A DNA stretch of 64,000 bases from CAZUHB01 sp964620445 (lineage in GTDB: Bacteria > Planctomycetota > B15-G4 > CAYZWU01): positions 62,001-126,000 of the forward strand of contig CAZUHB010000010.1 of NCBI GenBank assembly GCA_964620445.1, given 5' to 3'. This document shows, piece after piece, positions 61,737-64,000 of the stretch; positions within the stretch are counted from its first letter, which is position 1, and every line of letters starts with the position of its first letter. The translations under genes were made by a program, and so were the position numbers. The notes under the pieces are model-generated. The model made no database searches and was not told the DNA's origin. It worked only from the letters and a program-made list of their open reading frames with translations.

Positions 61737-62909
61737 TCATTTCTTTTTGCTTCTGAATCCGAGGACGTCCGCACCGAAACGCTCCACGATCTTGTCTCGC
61801 GCATCGAGGAGATCCCGTTTCTTCTTGCCGTCGTTCGAAAAGAGTTCGAGCTGGTTGTCGGAGGACCAGTCGGAGATTCCTATGCCGATGAGCCGGATCG
61901 GTTTCCCCGCGAATCCGCTCGCCTTGAAGAGTTCCCAACCTGTGGCGAATATCTTGTCGTCGGCATTGGTCGCCTCCTGAAGGGTACGGCTGCGCGTGTG
62001 GGTCTCGAATCGTTCGAGCCGTATTTTGATCTGAACGCACCTGCCCTGCAGCCCCTTGCGCCGCGCCAGCAGGGCGACCCGTGCCGCCTGGGCCTTGAGC
62101 GTTACGCGAATCCGCTCCTCGTCCGACTGATCCCTGTTGAAAGTGGTTTCCTTGGAGATTGACTTGCGGCCTCCCTGGCGGCCGACCGCGTCGGACGCCC
62201 TGCCGCGCGTCTGGCGATGGAGCATGGCGCCGGTGCTGGCGCCGAAGGTCCGCGTCAGTTTTTCACGCGGCCATCGGCGCAGTTCGGCCACGGTGCGCAC
62301 GCCGGCCTCGGCGAGTTTCTTTGCGAGGACCCGTCCCACCCCGCGAAGGGACGACACGGCCAGGTTCGCCAGAAAGGCGTCCACCCGATCGCCGGGCACG
62401 ATGGTCAGGCCGTCCGGCTTGTCATGTTCCGAGGCAATCTTGGCGATGAGACGGTTCGGTCCGATCCCGACCGAGCAGGTGAGTCCGGTCCGTTCGAGGA
62501 TCGTTCTCTTGACGCGCATTCCGATCGCGAAAGGATTGCCGAAGAGCGCCTCGAGGCCGGTGGCGTCGACGAACGCTTCGTCGACCGAAACCGGCTCCAC
62601 AACCGGAGAGATCGTGCCGAGCGCGGCCATGACCTCTCTCGAGACAGCCGTGTAGCGCTTCATTCGCGGCCTCAGGTAGACGCCGTGGGGGCAGCGTCTC
62701 GAAGCTTCCGAGATAGGCATGGCCGAGTGAAGACCGAAGCGGCGCGCCTCGTAGTTACAGGTGGCCACAACACCACGCTTGCCGGGTCTGGCGCCGACGA
62801 TGACCGGCTCGCCGCGCAGGGACGGATCGTCGAGTTCCTCGATGGCTGCAAAGAATGCGTCCATGTCGACATGCATCACGAGGCGCGGGCGGGTGCTGGT
62901 TCCGGTCAC
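61737..62909 (-). CDS. dinB: DNA polymerase IV (Y-family translesion polymerase)
   Basis: 390 residues. The catalytic palm has HVDMDAFFAAIE (metal-binding Asp15) and SVDEAFVDAT near residue 110 (Asp and Glu for the second metal site). YEARRFGLHSAMP and CSVGIGPNRLIAKIASEHDKPDG are further signatures. Two HhH-type segments (LRGVGRVLAKKLAEAGV) and a little-finger domain follow. The C-terminus ends in Lys-rich sequence after NQLELFSND, a Q-L-x-L-F motif that could be the beta-clamp-binding site. It extends DNA past lesions at low fidelity. The gene starts 12 nt after a GH20 gene with no functional tie. No LexA-type box was identified. Confidence 0.95.
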   Translation of the reverse strand: MTGTSTRPRLVMHVDMDAFFAAIEELDDPSLRGEPVIVGARPGKRGVVATCNYEARRFGLHSAMPISEASRRCPHGVYLRPRMKRYTAVSREVMAALGTISPVVEPVSVDEAFVDATGLEALFGNPFAIGMRVKRTILERTGLTCSVGIGPNRLIAKIASEHDKPDGLTIVPGDRVDAFLANLAVSSLRGVGRVLAKKLAEAGVRTVAELRRWPREKLTRTFGASTGAMLHRQTRGRASDAVGRQGGRKSISKETTFNRDQSDEERIRVTLKAQAARVALLARRKGLQGRCVQIKIRLERFETHTRSRTLQEATNADDKIFATGWELFKASGFAGKPIRLIGIGISDWSSDNQLELFSNDGKKKRDLLDARDKIVERFGADVLGFRSKKK

Positions 62910-62921
62910 GGCCGCCCCCTT

Positions 62922-64000
62922 TCATTCCACGATTATCTCGTCCGCGAAGATCCAGGCCCTGCCGCCGGCGCCCGGATGCCACGCGGGACAGCAGCCCACA
63001 TTGCGGGCCCTGATCCGGATATGGCGGGCCTCGGATCCGTCGCAGGAAACGGAGAACTCCTTGATGATCGCGTCCGGATTCTTTTGGGAAACGTCGTGGG
63101 TCACGGTGGCGGCGGTCTCGAAATTCACCCCGTCCACGGAGAGGTCGAATTCGATCGCCGTGGGCAGGAAGATCCACGAGTTCGAGTTCTGCAGGAAACG
63201 GACGGTGATCGTTTTTATCGGTTGTCCCCTTCCCAGGTCGATGGTCGCATCGAGATCATCGTGGAGATAACCTTGCCAGAATCCCTCCCGAAAGTCGACG
63301 GACCCTGTCAATCCGTCGACGAGCGTCCGGTCCCCGCCGCCGGTGTACTTGGGGCTGTAGGCCGCCCCCAGGCTGACCGGCCTGGCCAGGGCGCGATGCT
63401 TGAAGACCCGTCTGCGAGCCTCGGCGCCATAGGGAACTCCGTCACGATAAGCCCGCGCCCTGATCTCGGCAGACTCGGACAGTACCAGGGGGCGCGTGTA
63501 GCGCGGCGAATCGAAAGAGGGTTCTGTTCCATCGAGGGTGTATCGGATCGACACGTCCTGCTCGCCCGATTCGAGGACGATCTCGAAACGATGGTCTTCA
63601 GCCACCAACGAGGGGATGATCGCGATCGGCCGCGCCGCGGGGCCGTAGTCGACTCCCAGAATGTCGAGTCGCTCGTAGTGATGCCGCAGACGATCGTGAA
63701 ACTCGCCGTAGTCCCGGCCTTCCGGATCGGACCAGAGAACCTCGCACATGGCCAGTAGCCGGGGGAAAACCTTGCTGTCCACCGTTTCCTGGGGCGCGCG
63801 CTCGGTCCACATGTTGCACTCGCCGCCGAGGATGTGTCTCTCTTCGCCGCGGCTCAAACCGGGCGGCACCGGCTCGAAGGAGTAGACCCTCCTGAGGTCG
63901 GTCGTGGCGATATCGTAGTCGAAGTAGGCGTGACTCGTGGGGGAGACGATCGCGTCATGGCCGGAGCGCGCCGCGGCGATCGCTCCCTCCATGCCACGCC
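62922..64000 (-). CDS. glycoside hydrolase family 20 beta-hexosaminidase, C-terminal part (5' partial)
   Basis: The gene runs off the right edge, so its start and most of the catalytic barrel are missing. What remains (about 359 residues) begins with the end of the GH20 barrel: SFEPVPPGLSRGEERHILGGECNMWTE, where the Trp-containing G-G-E-x-x-x-W-T-E is conserved. A small Fn3-like chitobiase C-terminal domain follows (ISIRYTLDGTEP-type segment VSIRYTLDGTEPSFDSP). A galactose-binding/F5-8-like sandwich ends the protein (DLDATIDLGRGQPIKTITVRFL ... RHIRIRARNVG). It removes terminal GlcNAc/GalNAc from glycans or chitin oligomers and is probably exported. The active-site Asp-Glu pair lies outside the window. 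Confidence 0.9.
   Translation of the reverse strand, partial: RGMEGAIAAARSGHDAIVSPTSHAYFDYDIATTDLRRVYSFEPVPPGLSRGEERHILGGECNMWTERAPQETVDSKVFPRLLAMCEVLWSDPEGRDYGEFHDRLRHHYERLDILGVDYGPAARPIAIIPSLVAEDHRFEIVLESGEQDVSIRYTLDGTEPSFDSPRYTRPLVLSESAEIRARAYRDGVPYGAEARRRVFKHRALARPVSLGAAYSPKYTGGGDRTLVDGLTGSVDFREGFWQGYLHDDLDATIDLGRGQPIKTITVRFLQNSNSWIFLPTAIEFDLSVDGVNFETAATVTHDVSQKNPDAIIKEFSVSCDGSEARHIRIRARNVGCCPAWHPGAGGRAWIFADEIIVE

Noticed and set aside
62217..63758. 513-codon plus-strand open frame across dinB and the GH20 gene
   Set aside because: It spans two well-recognised minus-strand genes and has no protein-like features.
1..64000. tRNA, rRNA, CRISPR or prophage content
   Set aside because: I looked for T-loop-like motifs, regularly spaced repeats and integrase, transposase or phage structural proteins, and found none.

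Overview
The window is GC-rich, gene-dense chromosomal DNA from a diderm bacterium. A TonB-dependent outer-membrane receptor, many lipoprotein and Sec signals and several Tat-type twin-arginine leaders show the double membrane. Three features recall uncultured Planctomycetota-like or neighbouring PVC/FCB lineages: Tat-exported Gfo/Idh/MocA oxidoreductases with DUF1080 and ThuA proteins, a Ser/Thr kinase with a C-terminal TPR array, and an ECF sigma factor fused to an exported repeat region. I infer that placement from gene content only. I saw no rRNA, tRNA, CRISPR array, phage or insertion sequence.

Left third (1-18.5 kb): sugar chemistry. It holds a truncated DUF1080 protein, an APC permease, a nucleotide-sugar dehydrogenase of the WecC/WbpA type, a Sel1-repeat protein, a ThuA-like protein overlapping a Tat-exported dehydrogenase, two exported toroid (squalene-cyclase-like) proteins, a seven-repeat lipoprotein, two more Gfo/Idh/MocA proteins with a small ABM-like protein, a two-domain LamG/beta-propeller protein and a GH32 fructan hydrolase. 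Together these suggest periplasmic oxidative handling of plant or algal glycosides (inference).

Middle (18.5-45.3 kb): secreted proteases and signalling. Two C25 (gingipain-family) peptidases occur, the second split by a +1 frameshift between signal peptide and mature part. There are also a DUF3352-like/TPR protein, a hexapeptide acyltransferase, a sigma factor carrying a membrane span and a long exported repeat region, a zinc-binding lipoprotein and an M28/PA/PDZ peptidase. The likeliest new system is the overlapping gene set at 35701-43099: a radical SAM/SPASM enzyme, a membrane protein with a 13-cysteine CACAC-type tail, a Ser/Thr kinase-TPR protein, a Tat-exported aldo/keto reductase and a DUF6599-like lipoprotein. 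A TonB receptor follows.

Right part (45.3-64 kb): a minus-strand series of secreted proteins (DUF3352-like, C69 dipeptidase, LolA-like, and a fusion of two beta-lactamase-type domains with an S41 protease), a GntR-controlled ABC transporter with a clear palindromic operator, a three-repeat secreted protein of unknown family, an orphan secretin N-domain protein, an AEC transporter, DNA polymerase IV and the end of a GH20 hexosaminidase. Intergenic gaps are visibly AT-richer, and several carry hairpins. The most elaborate one lies upstream of the membrane sigma factor.
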